In this document: one piece after another, positions 36,939-44,766 of the stretch
Layout: each line of letters opens with the position of its first letter
Position numbering within the stretch: position 1 is the stretch's first letter
Assembly (NCBI RefSeq): GCF_005887555.1
Contig: NZ_VCIA01000001.1
Span: forward strand, 2,170,001 to 2,234,000
Direction of reading: 5' to 3'
Length of the DNA: 64,000 nucleotides
Source: Lentibacillus cibarius
Lineage (GTDB): Bacteria > Bacillota > Bacilli > Bacillales > Amphibacillaceae
Notes under the pieces: generated by a model
Seen by the model: the letters and a program-made list of their open reading frames with translations, nothing else
The model's database searches: none
Told to the model about the DNA's origin: nothing
Made by a program: the position numbers and the translations under genes

Positions 36939-37020
36939 GGCTCAAGTTCACAGAAAGTCGGCTCAAGTTGTCACAACTTCGGCCCAAGTTCACCATATAT
37001 TCGCTCAAACTGTCACAAAT
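36939..37020. repeat. 21-bp-period repeat array, family B, locus 1
   Basis: Four units begin at 36939, 36960, 36981 and about 37002, spacing 21. The units alternate: CAAGTTCAC in the first and third and CAAGTTGTCAC (or CAAACTGTCAC) in the second and fourth, giving a 42-bp dimer. They lie in the 474-bp gap between proS and the next importer; about 200 bp after them show nothing but AT-rich promoter-like DNA. Confidence 0.88.
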
Positions 37021-37163
37021 CCAATAGTTTTTTGTTCATTTGGGTACTTTCGCAGTGCCTTCTTAAGCTGGGGGGGTGGATTTCCGGCTGTTCATTCCAA
37101 ATCCGTCCGGCCAAGGAATGAAAACTTTAAAATAATGCTTGCCAATTTCATAGTTTTCATGTT

Positions 37164-37194
37164 ATAAATATACACATAAGCTAATAAATATACA
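37164..37194 (+). promoter_or_regulatory. paired AT-rich direct repeats upstream of the ArtP-like gene
   Basis: ATAAATATACA occurs at 37164 and 37184, 20 bp apart. Adjacent ARG boxes bound by ArgR/AhrC have similar spacing, and the downstream genes may import arginine, but the match to the ARG-box consensus is weak. Confidence 0.3.
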
Positions 37195-37223
37195 AATACG
37201 TATAAAAATAAAGGAGTGGAAAG

Positions 37224-38042
37224 ATGATGACAAAGACATTTGGGAAGGTATTAGGTCTTATTAGTTTTATAACAATTATTTTGATATTGGCAGCTTGTGG
37301 AAATGGCGCTGGCAGTGAAAATGGCCCCTCGTCCGATTCATCTGATTCATCTAACGGATCCGATTCCGGTGAAGAAAAGGTACTTAAATTGGCTACATCA
37401 GCCGATTTCCCACCGTTTGAATCACGGACACCTGAAGGCGAGTTTGAAGGGTTTGATATTGATTTAGCAAACCTCATAGCCGATGAACTTGGCTATGAAT
37501 TGAAGATTGAAGATATGAAATTTGACGGGTTAATCGGCTCTTTGCAGTCTAAACGTGTAGATATGGTAATGGCAGGCATGAGTATGACAGAGGATCGTAG
37601 AAAGAATGTGGATTTTTCCGCTGAGTATAATCGTTCCGGTGAAATGTTCATTTCTAAACCTGATGCAGGAATTGATAGCCTGGAAGATTTAAAGGGGAAA
37701 ACAGTTGGCGTTCAGTTAGGGACTATTCAGCAAGAAGGGGCTGAGAAACTGAAAGATGAGTATGGGTTTGAAGTAAAAAAGCTGGATAGTGCAAATATAT
37801 TAATTCAAGAATTAAAATCCAATCGAATTGAAGTTGGTTATATGGACAAATCGGTTGCTAAAGGATACGTAAAGGAACAGGGACTAGAAGGTTTTGATGA
37901 CCCGACAACAAGTTCTCCTGGCATGGGTATTGCTTTCCCTAAAGGCAGCAAACTTGTTGAGGACGTGAATGATGTATTAAAGAAGATTGAAGAAAACGGC
38001 AAATTGGCAGAGCTTAAAGATAAATGGCTATCAGAGGAGTAA
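37224..38042 (+). CDS. amino-acid-binding lipoprotein (ArtP-like)
   Basis: Extracellular binding lipoprotein of 272 residues, SBP_bac_3 family: signal ending in LILAAC, a Ser/Asp linker, then LKLATSADFPPFESRTPEG (substrate-contact strand), GFDIDLANLIADELGYEL, DMVMAGMSMTEDRRKNVDFS and KTVGVQLGTIQQEGAEKL. Order binding protein-permease-ATPase and overall look match B. subtilis ArtPQR (YqiXYZ), an arginine importer; the ligand is inferred. AAAGGAG precedes the ATG. It starts a three-gene operon. Confidence 0.88.
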   Translation: MMTKTFGKVLGLISFITIILILAACGNGAGSENGPSSDSSDSSNGSDSGEEKVLKLATSADFPPFESRTPEGEFEGFDIDLANLIADELGYELKIEDMKFDGLIGSLQSKRVDMVMAGMSMTEDRRKNVDFSAEYNRSGEMFISKPDAGIDSLEDLKGKTVGVQLGTIQQEGAEKLKDEYGFEVKKLDSANILIQELKSNRIEVGYMDKSVAKGYVKEQGLEGFDDPTTSSPGMGIAFPKGSKLVEDVNDVLKKIEENGKLAELKDKWLSEE

Positions 38043-38077
38043 TTTTAACAACTGAGACAGAGATGGGGTGTTAAGGC

Positions 38078-38737
38078 ATGAATTTGGATTTTAGCCAAAT
38101 TGTGCCATGGATTCCCTTTATGCTGGAAGGGATATGGGTCACATTAAAATTTGTCAGTGTATGTATCGTTGTTGGCTTTTTCATAGGGACGCTGCTGGCC
38201 TTGTGCAAAATAGCTAACATTCGGGTTTTAAAAGCTATCGCGGATGTGTATACATCCATCTTCCGCGGGACCCCGCTGATTTTACAGCTGATGATTATTT
38301 ACTTTGCGATTCCGCAATTAATCGGTTATGATATATCACCGTTTTTATCAGCAATAGCGGCGTTTGGACTCAATTCAGCTGCCTATGTATCGGAAATCAT
38401 TCGTGCCGGCATACAAGCGGTGGACAAAGGTCAGACAGAAGCGGCGGAAGCCTTGGGTGTGCCGTATAAACCGATGATGCTGCAGATTATTTTGCCACAG
38501 GCGTTAAAAAACATTTTACCTGCACTGATGAATGAATTTATAACGTTGACAAAGGAATCGGCCATTGTGTCGACAATTGGTTATCTTGATTTAATGCGCC
38601 GGGCACAAGTTGTTGGGTCGGAACTCTACCGGCAATTCGAGCCGCTCCTGTTTGCAGGTCTTATTTACTGGGTTATGGTGTACGTGTTGACACAGGCCGG
38701 AAAGGTAGTAGAACGGAGGCTTCAGTACAATGATTAA
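38078..38737 (+). CDS. amino-acid ABC transporter permease (ArtQ-like)
   Basis: Permease of 219 residues, about five transmembrane helices, HisMQ family. The EAA-type loop for ATPase contact is [17 protein letters not shown] followed by [15 protein letters not shown]. It would act as a homodimer since there is only one permease gene. It overlaps the ATPase gene by eight bases. Substrate follows the binding protein; arginine is likely but not proven. Confidence 0.9.
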   Translation: MNLDFSQIVPWIPFMLEGIWVTLKFVSVCIVVGFFIGTLLALCKIANIRVLKAIADVYTSIFRGTPLILQLMIIYFAIPQLIGYDISPFLSAIAAFGLNSAAYVSEIIRAGIQAVDKGQTEAAEALGVPYKPMMLQIILPQALKNILPALMNEFITLTKESAIVSTIGYLDLMRRAQVVGSELYRQFEPLLFAGLIYWVMVYVLTQAGKVVERRLQYND

Positions 38738-39455
38738 AGTAGACCATCTATCCAAAGCATTTGACGGGACAACTGTCCTGAACAATATATCGACTACCAT
38801 TGAAAAAGGAGAAGTCGTTGCCGTTATCGGGCCTTCCGGATCAGGAAAATCTACCTTTCTTCGGTGCCTGAATCTATTAGAAGAGCCAACGAATGGAAGC
38901 ATCTGGGTCAAAGAGCAGGAAATCACCGGTCCAGCTGTTTCTAAAATGGACGTACGCAAACAGATCGGGATGGTGTTTCAGCATTTTCATTTGTTTCCGC
39001 ATATGACTGTTTTAGAAAACGTTACGTATGCGCCAAGAAAAGTAAATCATCGCAGTAAAGATGAAGCAGAGACCCAGGCGAAAGATTTGATTGCCAAAGT
39101 CGGCCTATCGGACAAACTAGACGCTTATCCGAATAGGCTGTCCGGCGGGCAAAAACAGCGTGTTGCCATAGCTAGGGCCTTAGCGATGGAACCTGAGGTC
39201 ATGTTGTTTGACGAACCGACATCGGCACTGGATCCGGAAATGGTCAATGAAGTGCTCGAGGTGATGAAGGATCTGGCACAAACGACCGGGATGACGATGG
39301 TGATTGTGACGCATGAAATGGGGTTTGCCAGAGAGGCAGCTGACCGTATCCTGTTTCTTGATGAGGGACAATTGATGGAAGAGGCTGATCCGAGCACCTT
39401 TTTCGAGCAGCCTAGTTCAGACCGGGCAAAAGAATTTCTGAATAAAATATTATAG
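38730..39455 (+). CDS. amino-acid ABC transporter ATPase (ArtR-like)
   Basis: ATPase subunit of 241 residues with Walker [10 protein letters not shown], signature [15 protein letters not shown], Walker [15 protein letters not shown] and switch His in [14 protein letters not shown]. It energises the upstream permease, whose last codons it overlaps. It is the last gene of the operon, followed by a dispersed repeat and a terminator at 39610. Confidence 0.92.
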   Translation: MIKVDHLSKAFDGTTVLNNISTTIEKGEVVAVIGPSGSGKSTFLRCLNLLEEPTNGSIWVKEQEITGPAVSKMDVRKQIGMVFQHFHLFPHMTVLENVTYAPRKVNHRSKDEAETQAKDLIAKVGLSDKLDAYPNRLSGGQKQRVAIARALAMEPEVMLFDEPTSALDPEMVNEVLEVMKDLAQTTGMTMVIVTHEMGFAREAADRILFLDEGQLMEEADPSTFFEQPSSDRAKEFLNKIL

Positions 39456-39464
39456 AAACAAAGG

Positions 39465-39555
39465 CGCAAGCGTCCTTGCAGGCTAAAGTCGTCACGTCCT
39501 GTGCCAACACCGGCACTAGTATGTCCTGTACGTCGGGGCCGGACGTGGCTTAACT
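39465..39555. repeat. palindromic intergenic repeat, probably dispersed
   Basis: A GC-rich stretch with internal symmetry: GCGCAAGCG near its start, CACGTCC (39493-39499) opposite GGACGTG (39541-39547), and the similar phrases ACGTCCTGTGCC and ATGTCCTGTACG. Its composition differs from its neighbours. It resembles short palindromic elements of Bacillaceae, from memory only. Confidence 0.5.
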
Positions 39556-39609
39556 TTTCCAGTAAAAATTGTTTCGCTTCATTTTATACATTCTTATCCC
39601 TGAATACAG

Positions 39610-39645
39610 GCTGTCCCGATGATTATAATCAGGACAGCTTTTTGT
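39610..39645 (+). terminator. terminator of the ArtPQR-like operon
   Basis: GCTGTCC (39610-39616) pairs with GGACAGC (39632-39638), followed by TTTTTG. The stem overlaps the last codons of the convergent glutathione peroxidase gene. Confidence 0.75.
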
Positions 39646-40123
39646 CTGTGGGAAGCAGTTGTTCGATATCTGTTTTTAATTTTTCTGGTTTGGTCTGGGG
39701 CGCAAAACGGTTGACAACGTTACCGTGTTGGTCAATGAGGAACTTGGTGAAATTCCACTTTATTTGCTTGGTGACAATCCCTTTTGCCTGTTCTGTCAGG
39801 TAAGTAAACAGTGGATGAGCGTTATTTCCTTTTACGTCAATCTTACTGAACATCGGAAATGTCACACCGTAATTCTGCTTACAGAAAACTGAAATGTCGT
39901 CATCTGATCCAGGGTCTTGCTGGTTAAATTGATTGCACGGAAATCCAAGCACCGTAAATCCTTGTTTCCTGTAGTCGTCGTATAACTTTTGAAGGCCTTC
40001 CAACTGCGGTGTGAATCCGCATTCGCTGGCTGTGTTGACGATGAGAAGTACGTTGTCTTGAAAGTCGGCCAGTGATTGTTCATTTCCATCCATTGTTCTA
40101 GCAGAAAATTCATAAATACAAAT
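39629..40123 (-). CDS. glutathione peroxidase family thiol peroxidase (BsaA-like)
   Basis: Cytoplasmic peroxidase with a Cys in place of selenocysteine, about 164 residues. Catalytic Cys in VNTASECGFTPQ, Gln in LGFPCNQF (which also holds a resolving-type Cys) and Trp in IKWNFTKFLID. Bacilli use thioredoxin or bacillithiol rather than glutathione, so the name is by family. The start is odd: AGGAGGTG is ideal but the codon at the right distance is ATT (40123). GTG 40132 lies inside the ribosome-binding site; homologues, as I recall them, begin two to four residues before the IYEF-like strand, consistent with ATT. Confidence 0.88.
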   Translation of the reverse strand: MCIYEFSARTMDGNEQSLADFQDNVLLIVNTASECGFTPQLEGLQKLYDDYRKQGFTVLGFPCNQFNQQDPGSDDDISVFCKQNYGVTFPMFSKIDVKGNNAHPLFTYLTEQAKGIVTKQIKWNFTKFLIDQHGNVVNRFAPQTKPEKLKTDIEQLLPTDKKLS

Positions 40124-40224
40124 GGAGACCACCTCCTTATTGTAAAGTTTAACATTTTATCCAAAATATATAGACAAGAAGCGCTTGCTAAAATCATTTT
40201 AGTTAGGACGGAGCAGTTAATCAT

Positions 40225-40253
40225 TAAAAAAACCGGCCTCCGCCGGTTTTTTC
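40225..40253. terminator. bidirectional terminator after trhO
   Basis: AAAAAACCGGC and GCCGGTTTTTT with a four-base loop; directly follows the trhO stop codon. Confidence 0.85.
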
Positions 40254-40261
40254 TTTAACAA

Positions 40262-41242
40262 TTATGCTTTTTGTTTCGTTTGTTTTTCTTGTTCAATGAT
40301 GGCAAGTCTGCGATCGATTTCTTCTTGGGATAAACTATGCTCTCTAACATACAGATTGTCCCGGCTTACCCGGCACTCATGGGTACAGCCACGCATATAC
40401 TTGTGCTCATTTTCTTCGGAACAAATAATTTGTTTGTTACATGGTGGGTTTGCGCAGTTTACGTAGCGCTCGCATGGCTGCCCGTCGAAATAATCTCTGC
40501 CGACAACCACGTGTTCTTGTTGGTTAATTGGCACAGAAATGCGCTCATCAAATACATAGCATTTACCGTCCCAGAGCTCGCCCTGAACTTCCGGGTCTTT
40601 GCCATAAGTGACGATACCACCGTCTAATTGATTGACATCTTCAATGCCTTCCTCCATTAGCCATCCGGTGAATTTTTCACAGCGGATACCACCAGTGCAA
40701 TAAGTTAGCACTTTTTTGCCTTCTAGTTGATCCTTGTTTTTGCGAATCCAATCCGGCAACTCACGGAACGTTTCGATATCGGGGCGGATGGCACCACGAA
40801 AATGTCCGAGGTCATATTCATAATCATTACGCGTATCCAGTATAATCGTGTCTTCTTCCTGCATCGCTTCATAAAATTCTTTCGGTGAGAGGAACTTGGC
40901 TGTCTTTTCAAGCGGGCTGACATCTTCATCCTCGTTCATCCTTAGACTTACGATTTCGGGACGATGCCGCACATGCATTTTCTTAAACGCGTGACCATCG
41001 TGCTTGTCGATTTTAAATGTCATGTCTGCAAAACGCGGATCATTGTGCATGGTTTCCATGTATTTTTCCGTCTGCTCAACAGTTCCGGAAACCGTTCCAT
41101 TAAGGCCCTCATGTGCTACCAATATACGCCCCTTCAGCCCGAGGTCCTGACAGAATTCTAAGTGCTCTTCTGCAAATGTCTCCGGGTCATCAATCGGGAC
41201 GAATTTATAGTACAGCAAGACTTGATAGTTGTTCTGTTCCAT
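40262..41242 (-). CDS. trhO: tRNA uridine(34) hydroxylase (rhodanese-related)
   Basis: TrhO (YbfQ/YceA family), 326 residues, hydroxylates U34 of tRNAs using O2 to form 5-hydroxyuridine, a precursor of wobble modifications. It has an N-terminal acylphosphatase-like domain ([19 protein letters not shown]), a rhodanese domain with the essential Cys in [15 protein letters not shown], and a C-terminal Cys-rich tail ([19 protein letters not shown]). I start at ATG 41242 after GGTGG; the ORF extends six codons further without a better site. Confidence 0.93.
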   Translation of the reverse strand: MEQNNYQVLLYYKFVPIDDPETFAEEHLEFCQDLGLKGRILVAHEGLNGTVSGTVEQTEKYMETMHNDPRFADMTFKIDKHDGHAFKKMHVRHRPEIVSLRMNEDEDVSPLEKTAKFLSPKEFYEAMQEEDTIILDTRNDYEYDLGHFRGAIRPDIETFRELPDWIRKNKDQLEGKKVLTYCTGGIRCEKFTGWLMEEGIEDVNQLDGGIVTYGKDPEVQGELWDGKCYVFDERISVPINQQEHVVVGRDYFDGQPCERYVNCANPPCNKQIICSEENEHKYMRGCTHECRVSRDNLYVREHSLSQEEIDRRLAIIEQEKQTKQKA

Positions 41243-41433
41243 TGTATTACCACCTGTCATTTATATTTGCAAGATACAAATGCGAGGTTGATATGCGATT
41301 TTAAATCTTGCGCAGCTTATTATACCAATGTTTTGCTTTTTACTCAAATGGAATTCGTCTGCCCGCTTGGTTCTTCAATCACAAACAATTCCCCATAATG
41401 TTTAAAAAAATTCCAGCAATACCGATTTAAACC

Positions 41434-41578
41434 TTGCATTTATCTTAATAGCCGCGTATACTAAGTATTAGCAAATGACATTGAAATGAGTAATACTTTA
41501 CGATCCCTTTAACAAGTGGTGTAAAGGTATTTATGATTCAATTACTTTGCACATATTTGTATAGGGAGGTCGTTTGAT
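41434..41578 (+). promoter_or_regulatory. promoter and long 5' leader of cold-shock gene 1
   Basis: TTGCAT (41434) and TATACT (41457) with a 17-bp spacer; start about 41469, giving a leader of about 110 nt. The leader is nearly identical to that of the second cold-shock gene, for example AAATGAGTAATACTTTACGA. Long conserved csp leaders act in cold induction through RNA folding. Confidence 0.8.
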
Positions 41579-41779
41579 ATGATGACTGGTACAGTAAAAT
41601 GGTTCAACGCAGAAAAAGGTTTTGGTTTCATTGAGCGCGAAGAAGGAGACGACGTATTCGTTCACTTCTCAGCTATTAACCAAGAAGGTTTTAAAACACT
41701 TGAAGATGGTCAAAACGTTGAATTCGAAATCGTTGAAGGTAACCGCGGACCACAAGCAGCTAACGTTTCAGTTGCTTAA
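41579..41779 (+). CDS. cold-shock protein (CspA family), copy 1
   Basis: Single cold-shock domain of 66 residues that binds single-stranded RNA and DNA and melts RNA secondary structure. RNP-1 (KGFGFIERE) and RNP-2 (VFVHFSAI) are intact. It is almost identical to the copy at 42109; differences are near the N-terminus (MMTGT versus MLNGT), at Gln/Glu in EDGQN, and at the last residues. GGGAGG lies ten bases before the ATG. Own promoter, leader and terminator. Confidence 0.96.
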   Translation: MMTGTVKWFNAEKGFGFIEREEGDDVFVHFSAINQEGFKTLEDGQNVEFEIVEGNRGPQAANVSVA

Positions 41780-41792
41780 TCGATTATGATAT

Positions 41793-41830
41793 AAAAAGGT
41801 TTATCTCATTCATGAGGTAAGCCTTTTTTA
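41793..41830 (+). terminator. terminator of cold-shock gene 1
   Basis: AAAGGTTTATCTCA pairs with TGAGGTAAGCCTTT (one wobble), then TTTA. Confidence 0.85.
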
Positions 41831-41963
41831 TTTAGGAGAGATTGTGTATCATATGTAGATCATCGAAGTCAACCCTTTATGTCATAGTCGGGAAAATAAT
41901 GTCATCCTTTGTCATCATACTGTGTGCTGGTGAGTTTAGATAAATATTATTTGAATTCGGGGG

Positions 41964-42108
41964 TTGCAATTTTTTACGAAATAGCGTATACTAACTATTA
42001 GCAAATGAAATTGAAATGAGTAATACTTTACGATCTCTTTAACAAGTGGTGTAAAAGTATTTATGGTTCAATTACTTTGCGCATCATATTGTTAGGAGGT
42101 CATTTACT
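41964..42108 (+). promoter_or_regulatory. promoter and long 5' leader of cold-shock gene 2
   Basis: TTGCAA (41964) and TATACT (41987), 17-bp spacer, start about 41999; leader about 110 nt, matching that of copy 1 at nearly every base. The upstream 130 bp are not shared. Confidence 0.8.
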
Positions 42109-42309
42109 ATGTTGAACGGTACAGTAAAATGGTTTAATGCAGAAAAAGGTTTCGGTTTTATCGAGCGTGAAGAAGGAGACGATGTATTCGTACATTTCTC
42201 AGCGATTAACCAAGAAGGTTTCAAAACGCTTGAAGATGGCGAAAACGTTGAATTCGAAATTGTTGAAGGAAATCGTGGCCCACAAGCAGCTAACGTAACT
42301 CGTCTATAA
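42109..42309 (+). CDS. cold-shock protein (CspA family), copy 2
   Basis: Tandem paralogue of the upstream gene, 66 residues, with the same RNP-1 and RNP-2 motifs. It has AGGAGG nine bases ahead of the ATG. The conserved block covers promoter, leader, coding region and terminator, so the whole transcription unit was duplicated. The C-terminus differs (NVTRL versus NVSVA), showing slight divergence after duplication. Confidence 0.96.
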   Translation: MLNGTVKWFNAEKGFGFIEREEGDDVFVHFSAINQEGFKTLEDGENVEFEIVEGNRGPQAANVTRL

Positions 42310-42368
42310 TAAAGTATGTCTAGTGGGGTGACCTTACTGGACGTGCTGTCAATAGACGTTTTCCTTTG

Positions 42369-42405
42369 AAAAGGTTTATCTCACGTGTGAGGTAAACCTT
42401 TTTTT
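42369..42405 (+). terminator. terminator of cold-shock gene 2
   Basis: AAAGGTTTATCTCA pairs with TGAGGTAAACCTTT, then TTTT; same sequence plan as the terminator of copy 1. Confidence 0.85.
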
Positions 42406-42450
42406 CATATATTAAAATGATATATACGGGTTTATAATGTTTCCTCTCCA

Positions 42451-42759
42451 GTGGGCATTGACGCTTCGCAAAACTGTGAAATGGAGGGTTTTCATGAATT
42501 GATTGTCCAACTGACATCGGAGGCTGAGGTGTAATGGGATGAGCGTGTGGATTTTTTGGTAAACGTCCATTTAAAATACGATGATGCCATGGCCATTCAG
42601 TTTGCCTAAGTACATGGATATATCAATGAAGGCGGTTTTGGCGTCTGTGAAAAAGAGGTTACGGAACACCATGTTAAAAGCCTGCCAGTTAAGCTCAAAC
42701 AGTCACTAGTATTCATTTGGGTTTATGTTGCGAAAGGTGGGAATGAAAATCGTTTATAA
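42451..42759 (+). pseudogene. possible decayed gene with in-frame stops
   Basis: One frame reads as plausible protein for about 100 codons but is interrupted by two stop codons (TAA at 42532-42534 and at 42607-42609): segments such as WDERVDFLVNVHLKYDDAM and VHGYINEGGFGVCEKEVTEH. There is no ribosome-binding site at the front and the frame runs into the next gene's start. I do not recognise the family. It may be coincidence rather than a decayed gene. Confidence 0.35.
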
Positions 42760-43057
42760 TGAAAAGGAAGAACAGATCATTGAACGCTACCGGCAGGATG
42801 AAAAAATGATGATCCTTGTGTATGCACAGTGGTGCGTTAATCACGATCTGGATCCGGAAGCACTATACGAACGAGCATACCCCGGCCAGCGAAAAAATGA
42901 AACATTGCAGGAAGTACTGGAGCGAACTGTCCCCAAACAGGAATCAGAGAAAATCGATGACCAGACAGTAATTCAAGCGTTGCAGGCATTTGGCAATGAT
43001 GATCTCGCATTTGCTGTGCAGGAACAAATCGACGTTCGTAAAAGGGGATACGGATGA
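42743..43057 (+). CDS. hypothetical protein
   Basis: Protein of 104 residues, acidic, probably mostly helical and soluble, with an opening MKIVYNEKEEQIIERYRQDE, a middle HDLDPEALYERAYPGQ and a C-terminal VIQALQAFGNDDLAFAVQEQ. I do not recognise the family. AAAGGTGGG precedes the ATG at 42743; the longer frame to 42725 starts upstream of that site. The stop overlaps the next ATG (ATGA-type), so it is probably cotranslated with the ElaA-like acetyltransferase, which is the only hint about its role. Confidence 0.7.
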   Translation: MKIVYNEKEEQIIERYRQDEKMMILVYAQWCVNHDLDPEALYERAYPGQRKNETLQEVLERTVPKQESEKIDDQTVIQALQAFGNDDLAFAVQEQIDVRKRGYG

Positions 43058-43527
43058 TGGAATGGTACATAAAAACGTTTGATGAACTATCGAATGAGGA
43101 ATTGTATGCGATTTTGAAATTGCGGGTGAATGTATTTGTGGTGGAACAAGATTGCCCGTATCCAGAGTTGGATGATTATGATCAGGCATCCATTCACTAC
43201 TTCTTGAAAATTGGTAATGAGATTGCGGCCAATGTTCGGATTGTGCCGGCGGGTAAGAAATATCCGGTGGCATCGATTGGCAGGGTTGTTGTTAATCCAA
43301 CATTCCGCGGCAATGGGTATGGCCGGGAAATCATGCGGAAGGCGATTGATTACACGGCCACGGTGTTAGCTGAACCCCGTATAAAAATCCAAGGACAGGA
43401 ATATTTGGAGCGGTTTTACACTGAACTTGGATTTAGGAAAGTTTCCGATTCTTATCTCGAGGATGGAATTCCTCATGTCGACATGATTTGGGATGTGCTT
43501 GAGACTGAAGGTGAATCCACGAATTGA
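43054..43527 (+). CDS. ElaA-like GNAT acetyltransferase
   Basis: GNAT-family protein of 157 residues of the ElaA type: LYAILKLRVNVFVVEQDCPYPELD at the N-terminus is the signature of this branch, followed by IGRVVVNPTFRGNGYG as the acetyl-CoA motif A and YLERFYTELGFRKVSD as motif B. The acceptor is not known. Its ATG overlaps the stop of the preceding gene; AAAGGGG lies upstream. Confidence 0.88.
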   Translation: MMEWYIKTFDELSNEELYAILKLRVNVFVVEQDCPYPELDDYDQASIHYFLKIGNEIAANVRIVPAGKKYPVASIGRVVVNPTFRGNGYGREIMRKAIDYTATVLAEPRIKIQGQEYLERFYTELGFRKVSDSYLEDGIPHVDMIWDVLETEGESTN

Positions 43528-43633
43528 CGTTTCTGGCATTAACATGTATTGGAAGCGTGGATAACGTATCAATCATTAGCATTAACACATAGTATGGTTA
43601 GCAATTCATTTTTTTGAATGGAGGCTGACGGCT

Positions 43634-44305
43634 ATGTTGACAAATGATCAGCTTGAGGAATGCAAATCTGCTTTATTGGAACGGCAGAATGAGTTAATCG
43701 ATCAAGTGCAAGGGCATTTTGGAACTACCCTTGAAATGACGAAACAATCGATGGACGAATTGTCCAATTATGATAACCACCCGGGTGATGCAGGAACAGA
43801 GTTGTTTGAGCGGGGGAAAGACGTTGCTTTAAATGAACATGCAGAGAAGGAATTAAAAGATATTAACGCAGCTCTTCATGCTATTAATGATGGTACTTAT
43901 GGTATTTGCAGGGAATGCGGGTCGGATATTCCGTTTGAACGGTTAGAGGCTATGCCGACAGCAGACCGCTGTTTTGAACATGCAGAGAATAATCATATAA
44001 TGAATGACCGGCCGGTAGAAGAAGGTGTATTTAGCCCAAATATTAATGCTGATGAGGTTACTGCTGAGGAACAAACGGCTTACGATGCGGAAGATGCTTG
44101 GCAGGATGTCAGTCGTTACGGTACATCAGAATCCCCATCAGACTTTTATGGTGACCGTGACCACTATAACGACATGTTTCCGAATAGTGACGAACGTGTT
44201 GGTAGTGTTACCGATGAAGAAAGCTTTCTCGCAGCTGACCAGGAAGGTAATTTTACTCACCCTGCACCAAATCATCAGCAGTATGAGGAAAAATATGATG
44301 GATAA
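43634..44305 (+). CDS. yteA: YteA-family DksA/TraR-type zinc-finger protein
   Basis: Protein of 223 residues with an N-terminal helical hairpin (about 1-85) and a zinc finger of DksA type, YGICRECGSDIPFERLEAMP followed by Cys and His in DRCFEHAE. The acidic C-terminal half (about 130-223) is the extension found in the YteA family of Bacilli, often called sporulation-associated. By likeness to DksA it might contact RNA polymerase; that is inference. It follows GGAGGCTGACGGCT and is monocistronic. Confidence 0.88.
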   Translation: MLTNDQLEECKSALLERQNELIDQVQGHFGTTLEMTKQSMDELSNYDNHPGDAGTELFERGKDVALNEHAEKELKDINAALHAINDGTYGICRECGSDIPFERLEAMPTADRCFEHAENNHIMNDRPVEEGVFSPNINADEVTAEEQTAYDAEDAWQDVSRYGTSESPSDFYGDRDHYNDMFPNSDERVGSVTDEESFLAADQEGNFTHPAPNHQQYEEKYDG

Positions 44306-44377
44306 TTTTCCTAAAATGTTGTTCTAATGAAACTTGAACGATGTATTATTCGTATAGCTTTCTAAGAGGTGATAATG

Positions 44378-44584
44378 ATGGAAGATAATCGTGGCTGTGT
44401 AAAATGCGGAAGCACAGATGCTGATCAAAAGGAAGTGGCCATGACAGGGACAGGCCTTTCCAAAATGTTCGATGTTCAGAACAATCAATTCATTGTTGTG
44501 TCGTGTAAAAACTGTGGGTACTCTGAATTTTATAATAAAAATAGCTCAACTGCTGGAAACATCTTTGACTTTTTCTTCGGTTAA
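44378..44584 (+). CDS. small zinc-ribbon protein
   Basis: Protein of 68 residues with two CxxC knuckles (GCVKCGS near the start and SCKNCGYSEF near residue 50) forming a zinc ribbon, and a short hydrophobic end GNIFDFFFG. It looks like the COG3478-type predicted nucleic-acid-binding zinc-ribbon family. Start ATG 44378 is seven bases after AGAGGTG; ATG 44375 and GTG 44369 are too close. Function unknown. Confidence 0.78.
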   Translation: MEDNRGCVKCGSTDADQKEVAMTGTGLSKMFDVQNNQFIVVSCKNCGYSEFYNKNSSTAGNIFDFFFG

Positions 44585-44597
44585 AATAACATATGAA

Positions 44598-44637
44598 AAC
44601 AAACGCTTGGTTGGATTTTGTAGACCAAGCGTTTGTT
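44598..44637. terminator. inverted repeat, probable terminator
   Basis: AACAAACGCTTGGT is the reverse complement of ACCAAGCGTTTGTT with an 11-base loop. The T-tract is weak, so it may be a processing or bidirectional terminator hairpin. Confidence 0.6.
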
Positions 44638-44659
44638 GCTTTGAAAAGCTTCTTTCCCG

Positions 44660-44731
44660 TCCTAAAAGGCGTCTCGAAACCGAAATGCCTCTCAAAACCA
44701 ACGGAAAAGGTCTCAAAAAGGTCTCGAAAGA
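44660..44731. repeat. degenerate repeat array (GTCTCGAAA type)
   Basis: TCTCGAAA / TCTCAAAA recur at 44672, 44690, 44711 and 44722. One interval is 21 bp but the others are 18 and 11. It lies between convergent genes, like family A locus 1. Probably a worn relative of the 21-bp arrays. Confidence 0.5.
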
Positions 44732-44766
44732 CTAATGCTGTTTTGCATGCCGCTCTCATTCAATTG

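Noticed and set aside
36937..37167. Open frame of 76 codons with AQV heptapeptides
   Set aside because: Created by the family B repeats; no start signal and no conserved-looking sequence after the repeats.
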